8,456 bases of DNA from Chitinophagaceae bacterium (lineage in GTDB: Bacteria; Bacteroidota; Bacteroidia; Chitinophagales; Chitinophagaceae): NCBI GenBank assembly GCA_947483345.1, contig CANKNL010000125.1, forward strand, positions 1-8,456, given 5' to 3'. This document shows, piece by piece, positions 1-7,983 of the stretch. The position numbers and the translations under genes are program-made. The notes beneath the pieces were generated by a model. The model was given only the letters and a program-made list of their open reading frames with translations, was not told the DNA's origin and ran no database searches. The first letter of the stretch is position 1; each line of letters starts with the position of its first letter.

Positions 1-3
1 AAA

Positions 4-1515
4 ATGAAGCATATAAAAATAAAAATATTGGGGATACTGCTCACAAGCAGCATACTGATCTCCTGTAATAAATGGGTAGATTATAATCCAAAAGATGACT
101 TTAGGATCACCGATCAGGAATATTTGAAATCTGAAGGCGATTATCGGTCTATGGTAATTGGTGTTTATTCACCTTTACAATGGCTTAACCAGATTGTACC
201 TGTGGGGGATATCATCACCGATAATTCGGTTACAGGTGGCGAAAGTGCATCAGATGTACTGTCATTACAGCAAATAGATGATTTTACACACAGTTCTGTA
301 AACTCAACGTTATCAGATTTGTGGCAGTCTAGTTATGAAGGCATTAACAGGGCCAATTATTTGCATCAATACAAGGAAAAAAATCTGGCAGGACAAGCAA
401 TAACCTTTCCCGGCAAAGATGCATTATATGGCGAAGTCTATTTTTCTAGGGCTTATTATTATTTTACACTTACCAAATTGTTTGGTGGGGTGCCATTATT
501 TACCGAAAAAAGATTAACGCTGGCCGAATCAAGAACTTTAACGAGAGCATCTCAGGCTGATGTTTATAAACAAATTGAAGCCGATCTGGTAAGTGCAATA
601 GCCGTGTTACCAGCTGTACAAATTGAAAAAGGACGGGCTACCAAATATGCTGCACAGGCTTTATTAGGTAAAGTTTATCTGTATCAGAATAAATATGCAG
701 CTGCTGCCAGTATCCTGGAACCCATAATAACTACAGGCCCATATAGCCTGGTATCTGATTTCAATTCCATCTTTTTACCTTCAGGTGAAAATGGACCTGA
801 ATCTGTTTTTGAAATTCAATATACCAACGCCACGGCCACTTATGATTGGGGGCACGTAACCCGTGGACAGGGAAATTATGCCGTACAGCAATGTGGTGTA
901 CGTGGTTTAAACGGATCAGCAGCTATGCCTTACAGTCCGGGTTGGAGTACTAATTTACCTTCTCAAAATCTGGCTGCCGCTTATACAGCAGGAGATAAAA
1001 GAAAAGCCGTAACCGTTTTGGATATAGAAGCATACAAAACGGCTAACCCTGCGCTAAATATTACTTACCAGGTAGCACCTTACCGGAATACCGGATTATA
1101 CAATCAAAAATATTTACCCCGCAAAGGCGAAACATCGGGACAGATTGAATTAAATTATTCAAATAATTTTCGCACCATTCGTCTTGCAGATGTTATGCTG
1201 ATGGCTGCTGAGGCATTTAGCAAATCAGCTAATGATGTAAAAGCACAGACGTATTTAAATTTGGTACGTCGCCGTGCATTTGGTGATAATGCCCATGATA
1301 TTACAGCAACAGGTGCAGCTTTGTATGATGCCATTTTAACAGAGAGAAGACTTGAGCTGGCTATGGAAGGAGAACGCTTTTTTGATCTGGTTAGAACTGG
1401 AAAAGCACTTTCTGTATTAGGTCCGTTGGGTTTTGTAGCCGGTAAGCATGAACTGTTTCCGATTCCACAACCCGAAATTTCTGTTTCAGGTTTAACACAA
1501 AATCCGGGTTATTAA
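4..1515 (+). CDS. SusD/RagB-family outer-membrane glycan-binding lipoprotein
   Basis: This is a SusD-like protein, the surface lipoprotein that sits as a lid on a SusC TonB-dependent transporter and binds the glycan to be imported. The first 20 residues form a lipoprotein signal peptide ending in the lipobox LISC, so Cys21 is the likely lipidated residue. Family hallmarks are visible: the helical segment at residues 141-166 (LYGEVYFSRAYYY, then LFGGVPLF), the C-terminal TERRLELAMEGERFFDLVR at 446-464, and the FPIPQPEI motif close to the end. The length of 503 residues is normal for the family, so the protein is complete. Only 3 bases precede the ATG, so its ribosome-binding region and the expected susC are outside the window. 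The neighbouring GH16 and GH3 genes suggest a beta-glucan ligand; that is inference, since SusD sequence alone does not reveal specificity. Confidence 0.96.
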   Translation: MKHIKIKILGILLTSSILISCNKWVDYNPKDDFRITDQEYLKSEGDYRSMVIGVYSPLQWLNQIVPVGDIITDNSVTGGESASDVLSLQQIDDFTHSSVNSTLSDLWQSSYEGINRANYLHQYKEKNLAGQAITFPGKDALYGEVYFSRAYYYFTLTKLFGGVPLFTEKRLTLAESRTLTRASQADVYKQIEADLVSAIAVLPAVQIEKGRATKYAAQALLGKVYLYQNKYAAAASILEPIITTGPYSLVSDFNSIFLPSGENGPESVFEIQYTNATATYDWGHVTRGQGNYAVQQCGVRGLNGSAAMPYSPGWSTNLPSQNLAAAYTAGDKRKAVTVLDIEAYKTANPALNITYQVAPYRNTGLYNQKYLPRKGETSGQIELNYSNNFRTIRLADVMLMAAEAFSKSANDVKAQTYLNLVRRRAFGDNAHDITATGAALYDAILTERRLELAMEGERFFDLVRTGKALSVLGPLGFVAGKHELFPIPQPEISVSGLTQNPGY

Positions 1516-1542
1516 TTTACTAAATAATAAAAATTAACGATT

Positions 1543-3615
1543 ATGAATGCCATTAAATATATCTACAGCGCTTTTCTGATGATCGCCTTATTTGGCAGTT
1601 GTCAGAAAATAAAAACAGATGACATCTCATTTGTTGGAACAGCCGCTGCACCTGCTAACCTGTCTGTACTCTTTAATATTACACAGGATAATACAGGCTT
1701 GGTAACTATAACACCCAATGGAGAAGGGGCTATCTATTATGATGTGTATTACGGTGATGGAACCGTTACACCGGCCAATTTAAATGCCGGAAAAAATACC
1801 ACTCATGTGTATACCGAAGGCCTGTTTGATGTTAGAATTGTAGCGCATACTGTTAACGGTAAAACAACAGAATTAATTCAAAAGTTAACCGTTGCCTTTA
1901 GGGCTCCCGAAAACTTAGTGGCCAATGTTGCCATTGATGCAGCAAATAATTTTAAAGTGAATGTTTCTGCTACTGCTTTGTATGAAACTTTTTTTAAGGT
2001 CTATTTTGGGGATGTACCAAATGAACCTGGTCAATCTTTTTTAGAAGGGCAAACAGTAAGCCATGTTTATGCCGCTGTTGGAACATACACAGTTAGAGTG
2101 GTGGCATTAAGTGGAGGAGCGGCAACAACGACTTACACAACTACAGTTACCATTACAGATCCTGTCTTAATTCCAATAACATTTGAGTCTGCTACAGTTA
2201 ATTATGCCTTTACCAATTTTGGAGGTGCTACGGCAACTAAAATACCAAACCCACAAATGAACGGTATTAATACCACGGCAAATGTTGGCCGCATGGTAAA
2301 AAATGCACCTGAAGTTTGGGCTGGAGCTTTGTTAACCGTAGGTGGCAACATCGATTTTTCGGCTAACAAGGTTTTCCGTATGAAAGTTTTTTCTCCAAGG
2401 GTAGGAGCTAAAGTTTTATTAAAGGTGGAAAACCTGACCAACGGTGGAATCTTTTTTGAGAAAGAAGTTACCAGTACTGTTGCCAATGCATGGGAAGACC
2501 TGGCATTTGACTTCAGAAGCATCAATACCGGCAATTCATATTCAAAAGTAGTTTTGATATTTGACCTGGGAACAGTGGGTAACGGTTCTGCTAATTTTAC
2601 CTGGTTGTTCGACGATATCAGACTTACCAACCAAATGCCTGTTGGCTTTCTTACATTGCCTGTTACTTTTGATTTGGCCAATGTAAATTATGAGGTTACC
2701 GATTTTGGTGGTAATGTGAGTGTACCGGCAACTGACCCTACCAACGGAGCAAATAATGTAAAGATGACAACCAAAACCGGTGGTGCTCAAACCTGGGCTG
2801 GTAGCACAATAGGAGCAGGCTTTACATCGGCTATTCCTTTTACTGCAACAAAAACGCAAATGAGCATCAGGGTATATTCACCTGCAGCAGGTTTACGTGT
2901 ACGTTTAAAAGTAGAGGATCGTACAAACAATACACGTTCAGTTGAAACCGAAGCTATGACACAGGCAGCCAATACTTGGGAAACCCTCGTATTTGATTTC
3001 GCCACACCGTCTATCGGCACAGCATCTATGAACCTTGCATGGACTTATGATATGGCATCTGTATTTTTTGATTTTGGTAATAATGGAACAGGAAGTGTTT
3101 TCTATTGGGATGATGTGACCTTCCTGGCTACAAATGTTATACCCAATTACCTGACACTACCCCTCGATTTTCAATCAACCACTTATCCTTATCCTTTTGT
3201 AAATTTTGGTGGTGCAACAGCAACGGTTGTTAACAATCCAAATCCATCAGGTATCAATACCAGTACCAAGGTTGGTAAAATGGTAAAAGGTGCACCGGAA
3301 GTTTGGGCCGGCAGTTTTATAGACCTGGTAAACCCTATCAATTTTACGGTATTAAGAACTTTTAAAGTAAAAGTATTTTCCCCACGGGTAGGAGCGAAAT
3401 TGTTGTTGAAAGTAGAAAATACAACCAACGGAGGACAGAATTATGAAAAAGAAGCTACCACTACCGTTGCGAATGCATGGGAGGAGTTAACCTTTGATTA
3501 TACAGCTATTCCTTTTGGTTTTTACTCAAGGGTGGTATTGATATTTGACCTGGGTACTGCTGGTGACGGATCAGCAAACTTTACCTTTTATTTTGATGAC
3601 ATCAGACTTAATTAA
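1543..3615 (+). CDS. Multimodular surface lipoprotein: two PKD-like domains plus three CBM-like modules
   Basis: Probable surface glycan-binding protein with no recognisable catalytic domain. The signal peptide ends in FGSC, giving lipidated Cys20. Two PKD-like Ig-fold domains follow: residues about 36-118, with YYGDGT at 69-74, and about 121-205, where the motif is degraded to YFGDVP. The rest is three tandem copies of a roughly 155-residue module predicted to be a beta-sandwich: 209-362, 370-529 and 537-690. Each has a WAG motif (W259, W418, W588), a SP-x-x-G strand, a KVE(N/D)-x-TN segment, a second Trp before a F-D-F/Y strand (W317, W479, W646) and a closing D-D (357-358, 523-524, 685-686). 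Such modules occur in Bacteroidota carbohydrate-active proteins, so beta-glucan binding is plausible but unproven. The start is 27 nt after the susD stop, behind an A-rich leader, which fits one operon. It occupies the position where SusE/SusF-like proteins usually sit. Confidence 0.88.
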   Translation: MNAIKYIYSAFLMIALFGSCQKIKTDDISFVGTAAAPANLSVLFNITQDNTGLVTITPNGEGAIYYDVYYGDGTVTPANLNAGKNTTHVYTEGLFDVRIVAHTVNGKTTELIQKLTVAFRAPENLVANVAIDAANNFKVNVSATALYETFFKVYFGDVPNEPGQSFLEGQTVSHVYAAVGTYTVRVVALSGGAATTTYTTTVTITDPVLIPITFESATVNYAFTNFGGATATKIPNPQMNGINTTANVGRMVKNAPEVWAGALLTVGGNIDFSANKVFRMKVFSPRVGAKVLLKVENLTNGGIFFEKEVTSTVANAWEDLAFDFRSINTGNSYSKVVLIFDLGTVGNGSANFTWLFDDIRLTNQMPVGFLTLPVTFDLANVNYEVTDFGGNVSVPATDPTNGANNVKMTTKTGGAQTWAGSTIGAGFTSAIPFTATKTQMSIRVYSPAAGLRVRLKVEDRTNNTRSVETEAMTQAANTWETLVFDFATPSIGTASMNLAWTYDMASVFFDFGNNGTGSVFYWDDVTFLATNVIPNYLTLPLDFQSTTYPYPFVNFGGATATVVNNPNPSGINTSTKVGKMVKGAPEVWAGSFIDLVNPINFTVLRTFKVKVFSPRVGAKLLLKVENTTNGGQNYEKEATTTVANAWEELTFDYTAIPFGFYSRVVLIFDLGTAGDGSANFTFYFDDIRLN
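2167..2628 (+). repeat. CBM-like module copy 1 (residues 209-362)
   Basis: First of three in-frame copies within the 690-residue lipoprotein. It is very close to copy 3: 20 of 22 residues match between 281-302 and 610-631, and 22 of 26 between 336-361 and 664-689. It carries W259 in the WAG motif, W317, and the terminal D357-D358. The codons for the shared stretches differ mostly at third positions, so the duplication is old and the protein sequence has been kept by selection. Confidence 0.85.
2650..3129 (+). repeat. CBM-like module copy 2 (residues 370-529), divergent
   Basis: Second copy of the module. It keeps the framework (TFDLANVNYEVTDFGG opening, W418 in TWAG, W479 and D523-D524) but differs from copies 1 and 3 through most of its length. 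It has VYSPAAGLRVRLKVED where the others have VFSPRVGAK and KVEN, and an extra segment before the last strands (SMNLAWTYDMASVFFDFG). This could mean a different ligand preference, or that this copy split from the other two first. Confidence 0.8.
3151..3612 (+). repeat. CBM-like module copy 3 (residues 537-690)
   Basis: Third copy, running to the C-terminus of the protein. It is the near twin of copy 1, although copy 2 lies between them. Key residues are W588 in EVWAG, W646, and D685-D686 four residues before the end. Because the module reaches the last residue (N690), there is no separate C-terminal sorting domain, which fits anchoring by the N-terminal lipid alone. Confidence 0.85.
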
Positions 3616-3632
3616 TTAAAAAAAATAAAATT

Positions 3633-4532
3633 ATGCTAACGAATAACAAATCATTCCTTATTCTTTTTCTGATTGCCCTTGTTGGTATCAGTTCATGCAA
3701 AAAGGCTGAGTATAACTTTGGTGATATTATCACACCATCCGGTCTTGCACTTACAACAGTCATTCAGGGTTTGGATGCAGGCAATCCATTTGGTAATGGA
3801 ACAGGTAAAGTAAACATTGCAGTAACAGCTGCACATGCCATAACCTATAAAATAGATTTTGGTGACGGAACAGCGCCATTAATGGTTCCATCGGGCGTTA
3901 TTGATTACAGGTATGGTAATCCGGGTACTACAGAATTTACCATTACTGTAAACGCCATTGGTACAGCGGGCGTGATGTCTACCATTAGTAAAAAAATAAA
4001 AGTATTTGTAAATTTCGTTATCCCTGCAACGATTTTACAAAACTTAACTAACAATTCATCTAAGGTTTGGATTACGGATCATGATGCACCTGGCCATTTT
4101 GGGGTTGGACCAAATGATCAGTTTTCGCCAATCTGGTATTCGGCTTCGCCAAATTCAAGAGAAGCCTGTGCTTATGATGATGATATTACTTTTTCAAAAG
4201 ATGCCAATGATAATGTAAAATTATCTATCGATAATAAAGGGGCTTCTTTTTCAATTGGAGCTGCTACCGCATTTTATGGTTTTAGCGGTGGAGATGGATG
4301 TTATGCCATCAGTACTGGTGGAATCAGATCGCTCATATTTATGAACGCAACTTCCAATTCAACACCGGCTCAGTCTACAAGAATTCAATTTACTGTTCCG
4401 GGAAATGGGATCATTAATTTTGGCACCGGGGGCACTACTTATGAGATTTTATCAATAACTGATACACAAGTTCATTTGCGTAATATTGGTGCTGATGGAA
4501 ACTCATGGTATCAGAAACTAATTAAAAAATAA
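3633..4532 (+). CDS. PKD-domain surface lipoprotein, SusE-position glycan-binding protein
   Basis: Small lipoprotein with no enzyme motif, probably a surface glycan-binding protein. The signal peptide ends in ISSC (Cys22). Residues about 35-125 form a PKD-like domain with the classic FGDGT at 76-80. Residues about 130-299 form a beta-rich C-terminal domain with W146, GHFGVGP at 154-160, an acidic YDDDITF at 181-187 and GDGCYAISTGGIRSL further on. I recognise this PKD plus beta-rich layout from proteins in Bacteroidota glucan loci, but it has no specific name I can give with confidence. The C-terminal domain probably binds sugar, with the PKD domain as a spacer; this is inference. The start lies 17 nt after the previous stop behind an A-rich run, and the stop is only 5 nt before the GH16 start codon, so co-transcription is very likely. 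Confidence 0.85.
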   Translation: MLTNNKSFLILFLIALVGISSCKKAEYNFGDIITPSGLALTTVIQGLDAGNPFGNGTGKVNIAVTAAHAITYKIDFGDGTAPLMVPSGVIDYRYGNPGTTEFTITVNAIGTAGVMSTISKKIKVFVNFVIPATILQNLTNNSSKVWITDHDAPGHFGVGPNDQFSPIWYSASPNSREACAYDDDITFSKDANDNVKLSIDNKGASFSIGAATAFYGFSGGDGCYAISTGGIRSLIFMNATSNSTPAQSTRIQFTVPGNGIINFGTGGTTYEILSITDTQVHLRNIGADGNSWYQKLIKK

Positions 4533-4537
4533 ATAAG

Positions 4538-5590
4538 ATGAATTTAGTAAAACATGTAGTCAGCCTGTTTTTTTTATTTATTATTTTGATAAGTTGTAGT
4601 AAAGGAAGTGCAAGCAATGATAATACACAAACGGCCCCATCAAACCTGGTAGTCACTGCAACGCCCAGCATAGATGGAAGCGGTAATGTAAGTTTTGCAG
4701 CTTCTGCCAGCAATGCGGTTACTTATATTTATGAATATGGCAATGGTATTATAGAAACAGTTGCGGCTGGTGTTGTTACCTATCGCTACACTACAGCAGG
4801 TAATATTACCTACACGGTAATTGTTACCGCAAAAAGTAGTTCGGGTGCCAGTATCAGTAAATCAATACAAGTAACGGTTAATGTGGTGCCTTCAGCGCCC
4901 ATACTGGTTTTTTCAGATGATTTTAATGTAAATGGAACGCCCGATGCAGGCAAATGGGGTTATGATATTGGTACCGGCAGTGGAGGTTGGGGTAATAATG
5001 AATTACAGTATTATACAAGTAGGCCCGAGAATGTGATAGTAGCCGGCGGTGTTTTAAAGATCATCGCGCTTAAGGAGAACTATTTGGGCAGCGCCTATAC
5101 ATCGGCCCGATTATTAAGTAAAGGGAAATATTCGTTTAAATACGGCAGGATAGAGGTAAGGGCTAAATTTCCAACGGGTGTTGGTACCTGGCCCGCAGCC
5201 TGGATGCTGGGTGATAATATAGGTAGCGTTGGTTGGCCAGCTTGTGGCGAAACAGATATTGTAGAGCATTTAGGACGCGATCTGAATAAAATCTATGGTA
5301 CTCTGCATTATCCTGGCCATTCGGGCGGAAATGCTAATGGGAATACCATTATTATTCCAGATGCGACTACGGCTTTTCATACCTACTCGGTTGATTGGTC
5401 ATCAACAGCTATTAAAATTTATGTTGATGCACAGTTGTATCATACAGTGGCCAATTCAGCATCTTTACCATTTAATCAAAACTTTTTTATTTTATTAAAT
5501 ATGGCCATGGGTGGCAATTTTGGTGGTGCAATAGATCCGGCATTTACTACAGCAACCCTTGAAATTGATTATGTAAGAGTGTATCAATAA
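4538..5590 (+). CDS. Lipid-anchored GH16 endo-beta-1,3(-1,4)-glucanase (laminarinase type) with PKD domain
   Basis: Endo-acting glycoside hydrolase family 16 enzyme, expected to cut internal bonds in laminarin-like or mixed-linkage beta-glucan with retention of configuration. The signal peptide ends in LISC, so Cys20 is lipidated and the enzyme is probably displayed on the cell surface. A PKD-like domain spans about 33-116, with YEYGNG at 65-70 in place of the usual GDG. The GH16 domain spans about 119-350 and ends in EIDYVRVYQ. The active-site motif is GETDIVEHLG: E238 is the nucleophile, D240 the helper and E243 the acid/base. The E-x-D-x-x-E spacing is that of the laminarinase-like branch rather than the shorter E-x-D-x-E type. 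Supporting motifs are WPAAWMLG at 218-225 and NMAMGGNFGG. All catalytic residues are present. The exact linkage preference cannot be read from the sequence. Confidence 0.95.
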   Translation: MNLVKHVVSLFFLFIILISCSKGSASNDNTQTAPSNLVVTATPSIDGSGNVSFAASASNAVTYIYEYGNGIIETVAAGVVTYRYTTAGNITYTVIVTAKSSSGASISKSIQVTVNVVPSAPILVFSDDFNVNGTPDAGKWGYDIGTGSGGWGNNELQYYTSRPENVIVAGGVLKIIALKENYLGSAYTSARLLSKGKYSFKYGRIEVRAKFPTGVGTWPAAWMLGDNIGSVGWPACGETDIVEHLGRDLNKIYGTLHYPGHSGGNANGNTIIIPDATTAFHTYSVDWSSTAIKIYVDAQLYHTVANSASLPFNQNFFILLNMAMGGNFGGAIDPAFTTATLEIDYVRVYQ

Positions 5591-5659
5591 AATTCTGAAA
5601 TGTGGATTGCCAGATGAGTTAGTATAAGCAGTTAGTTTTCTCATATAGCAATCGTTATT

Positions 5660-5704
5660 AAGCGGATCGTATTCACTTGTCTAAGTTTATACTTCCGCTT
5701 TTTT
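5660..5704 (+). terminator. Long hairpin with T-run between GH16 and GH3, terminator-like
   Basis: A three-part stem can be drawn. AAGCGGA (5660-5666) pairs with TCCGCTT (5694-5700), GTAT (5669-5672) with ATAC (5689-5692), and ACTT (5675-5678) with AAGT (5683-5686), around the loop GTCT. Small internal loops separate the three stems. Four T follow directly, then AA and six more T. This is the form of an intrinsic terminator about 70 nt after the GH16 stop. It may end the upstream operon or only reduce read-through into GH3. Confidence 0.6.
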
Positions 5705-5730
5705 AATTTTTTACAATTAAAATAAAAAAA

Positions 5731-7902
5731 ATGAAACACAATAAAATAGTAATGACATTTTTTATTTGCATTTCAACAAGTCTAAATTTAAAGGCCCAAA
5801 AACCGGCAGTTGAATTGTCTGTTGAAACTAAAATAGAAGCGCTAATAAAGAAAATGACACTGGAAGAAAAAGTATATATGATCCATGCTAATTCTTCATT
5901 TACATCGGGAGGTGTAAAGCGTCTTGGAATACCGGAATTGGTTACTTCAGATGGACCGCATGGAGTAAGACCAGAATTTGGAAGGGATTGGAACCTGGAT
6001 AATAATTCACTGGATTCCGGCACCTATTTACCAACGGGTATTTGTCTGGCAGCCACCTGGAATTCTGAGCTGGGCTATGCATTTGGATCTGTTCTTGGCA
6101 GCGAAGCAAATTATCGGGGAAAGGATATCATACTTGGACCAGGTATAAATATTATCCGATCACCTCTCAATGGTAGGAATTTTGAATACCAAAGTGAAGA
6201 TCCTTTTCTGGTATCTAAAATGGCCGTTGGATATATAAAGGGAGTACAAAGCCAGGGGGTTTCTGCCTGTGTTAAACATTTTATTGCCAATAATCAGGAA
6301 ACTAAAAGAACCTCAATTGATGTACAGATGAGTGACCGGGCAATGAGGGAAATTTATTTACCAGGGTTTAAGGCTGCAGTTCAACTGGGTGGCGTAAATA
6401 CAGTTATGGGATCATATAATAAATTTCGTGGACAATGGGCATCTGAAAATAATTTTTTATTAACCCAGATACTTAAAAAAGAATGGGGTTTTAAAGGAAT
6501 GGTAATGAGCGATTGGGATGCTGTGCATAGTACGGTGCAGGCATTATGGAGTGGACTGGATCTTGAAATGGGGACCGACCTGCACATGTTGCCCAATCCG
6601 GATTATAGCAAATTTTTTATGGCCGATTCTGTTTTAAAATTGGTAAAGGCAGGTAAAATACCTGAATATATAATTGATGAAAAAATAAGAAGAAAATTAT
6701 ACATCATGTTTAAAACCAACATGATAGATGGTAAAAGAATAAAAGGACAATACAACACACCTGCACATCAAAAAACAGCTTTACAAGTTGCTTCCGAAGG
6801 AATAGTATTGTTAAAAAATAGGGATAAAATATTACCCATCAATAAAACCGAAACTCGGAAAATTGCCGTCATTGGTTATAATGCAGATCGGAAGCAATCT
6901 ATGGGCGGCGGCAGTTCACAAGTAAGAGCATTTTACGAGATCACAGCACTGCAGGGTATCAGGAATATAGCCGGCAAAACAGAGATTGTGTATGCACCCG
7001 GATATGAAATAAAAAGGGATGCCAAAGCAAATCCCGAACTGATAAAAAATGCAGTAAGTATTGCAGCAGCAGCCGATATGGTGATCTATGTAGGTGGCTC
7101 TACGCATGGTTATGATTATTCGGTATGGTCAGATAATGCCTACGATGCAGAAGATACAGATAAGCCCGATATGAATCTGCCTTTTGGCCAGGATGAACTC
7201 ATCATGGCTTTAGTAAAAGCCAATCCCAAATTAGTAGTGGTATTAATGGGTGGAGGGGCTTTGGACATGAATAAATGGCTTGATGAAACGCCTGCTGTTA
7301 TTCAAAGTTGGTATCCCGGTATGGAGGGAGGTAATGCTTTGGCAAAGATCCTATTTGGTGAGCTTAATCCTTCCGGTAAACTGCCGGTAACCTTTCCAAA
7401 TAAACTGGCAGATCATCCATCTCAACAAATGGGAGAATACCCCGGTAACCTTGATAAACTTACTGTACATTATTATGATGATATATATGTTGGCTACCGT
7501 TATTATGATACTTATAACGTACAACCACAGTTTGCTTTTGGGCATGGTTTATCTTATACCACATTTGAATATGGCAATCTCAAACTGATACCTACAACTG
7601 ATAAGGTTATCGTTAGTTTTACAATAAAAAATACCGGCGATAAAGCAGGGGCCGAAGTTGCACAGCTGTATATAAAGCCTGGAACATCTCTGTTGCCAAG
7701 GCCCGAAAAGGAGTTAAAAGAATTTACAAAAATATTTTTACAGCCAGGAGAATCCAAAACAGTTTCATTTACATTAAATAAAGATGCTTTTATGTATTAT
7801 AACGATGTGCTTCATGCCTGGGTGATGGATAAAATAAATTATGATATTTTGGTTGGATCTACTTCAAGAGATATCAGAATAAGTGGTAAAATAAAAATGT
7901 AG
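5731..7902 (+). CDS. Secreted GH3 beta-glucosidase, probably periplasmic
   Basis: Glycoside hydrolase family 3 exo-enzyme, expected to release glucose from the non-reducing end of beta-glucan oligosaccharides. The signal peptide is of the ordinary type, with likely cleavage after Ala22 (LKA/QKP) and no lipobox cysteine, so the periplasm is the likely site. The N-terminal barrel (about 35-330) shows SDGPHGVR at 73-80, GRNFEYQSEDP at 148-158, KHFIANNQE at 182-190 and the nucleophile Asp261 in VMSDWDA. The alpha/beta sandwich domain (about 375-600) contains a DAEDTDK stretch in which Glu474 is the best acid/base candidate, followed by LPFGQDEL. An FnIII-like domain covers about 635-710. At 723 residues the protein is full length. 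It follows GH16 by 140 bp with a hairpin in the gap, so it may be expressed at a different level. GH3 also includes xylosidases and other activities; beta-glucosidase is favoured by the GH16 neighbour. Confidence 0.93.
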   Translation: MKHNKIVMTFFICISTSLNLKAQKPAVELSVETKIEALIKKMTLEEKVYMIHANSSFTSGGVKRLGIPELVTSDGPHGVRPEFGRDWNLDNNSLDSGTYLPTGICLAATWNSELGYAFGSVLGSEANYRGKDIILGPGINIIRSPLNGRNFEYQSEDPFLVSKMAVGYIKGVQSQGVSACVKHFIANNQETKRTSIDVQMSDRAMREIYLPGFKAAVQLGGVNTVMGSYNKFRGQWASENNFLLTQILKKEWGFKGMVMSDWDAVHSTVQALWSGLDLEMGTDLHMLPNPDYSKFFMADSVLKLVKAGKIPEYIIDEKIRRKLYIMFKTNMIDGKRIKGQYNTPAHQKTALQVASEGIVLLKNRDKILPINKTETRKIAVIGYNADRKQSMGGGSSQVRAFYEITALQGIRNIAGKTEIVYAPGYEIKRDAKANPELIKNAVSIAAAADMVIYVGGSTHGYDYSVWSDNAYDAEDTDKPDMNLPFGQDELIMALVKANPKLVVVLMGGGALDMNKWLDETPAVIQSWYPGMEGGNALAKILFGELNPSGKLPVTFPNKLADHPSQQMGEYPGNLDKLTVHYYDDIYVGYRYYDTYNVQPQFAFGHGLSYTTFEYGNLKLIPTTDKVIVSFTIKNTGDKAGAEVAQLYIKPGTSLLPRPEKELKEFTKIFLQPGESKTVSFTLNKDAFMYYNDVLHAWVMDKINYDILVGSTSRDIRISGKIKM

Positions 7903-7955
7903 TTCAATTATTGATTAAAGGGGAGATATAGTTTAACCAGGATCAACCATTTTTG

Positions 7956-7983
7956 AAGAAGCTGTTTATTTAATAGCTTCTTT
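7956..7983 (+). terminator. Rho-independent terminator after GH3
   Basis: A perfect 8-bp stem, AAGAAGCT (7956-7963) with AGCTTCTT (7975-7982), can be extended inward by a G-T wobble and two T-A pairs to leave a 5-nt TATTT loop. It is followed by TATTTT. It lies about 54 nt past the GH3 stop and is the probable end of the PUL transcript. Confidence 0.75.

Noticed and set aside
2202..3428. Several minus-strand open frames of 77-159 codons under the 690-residue gene
   Set aside because: They lie opposite a well-supported coding region and recur at matching places in the repeated modules, so they are shadows of the repeat sequence rather than genes.
5607..5640. Possible GH3 promoter: TTG at 5607-5609 and TAGTTTTC at 5633-5640
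   Set aside because: The -7 box misses the final G of TAnnTTTG and the 23-nt spacing is at the edge of the accepted range; transcripts would also start before the terminator-like hairpin. Too weak to list as a promoter.
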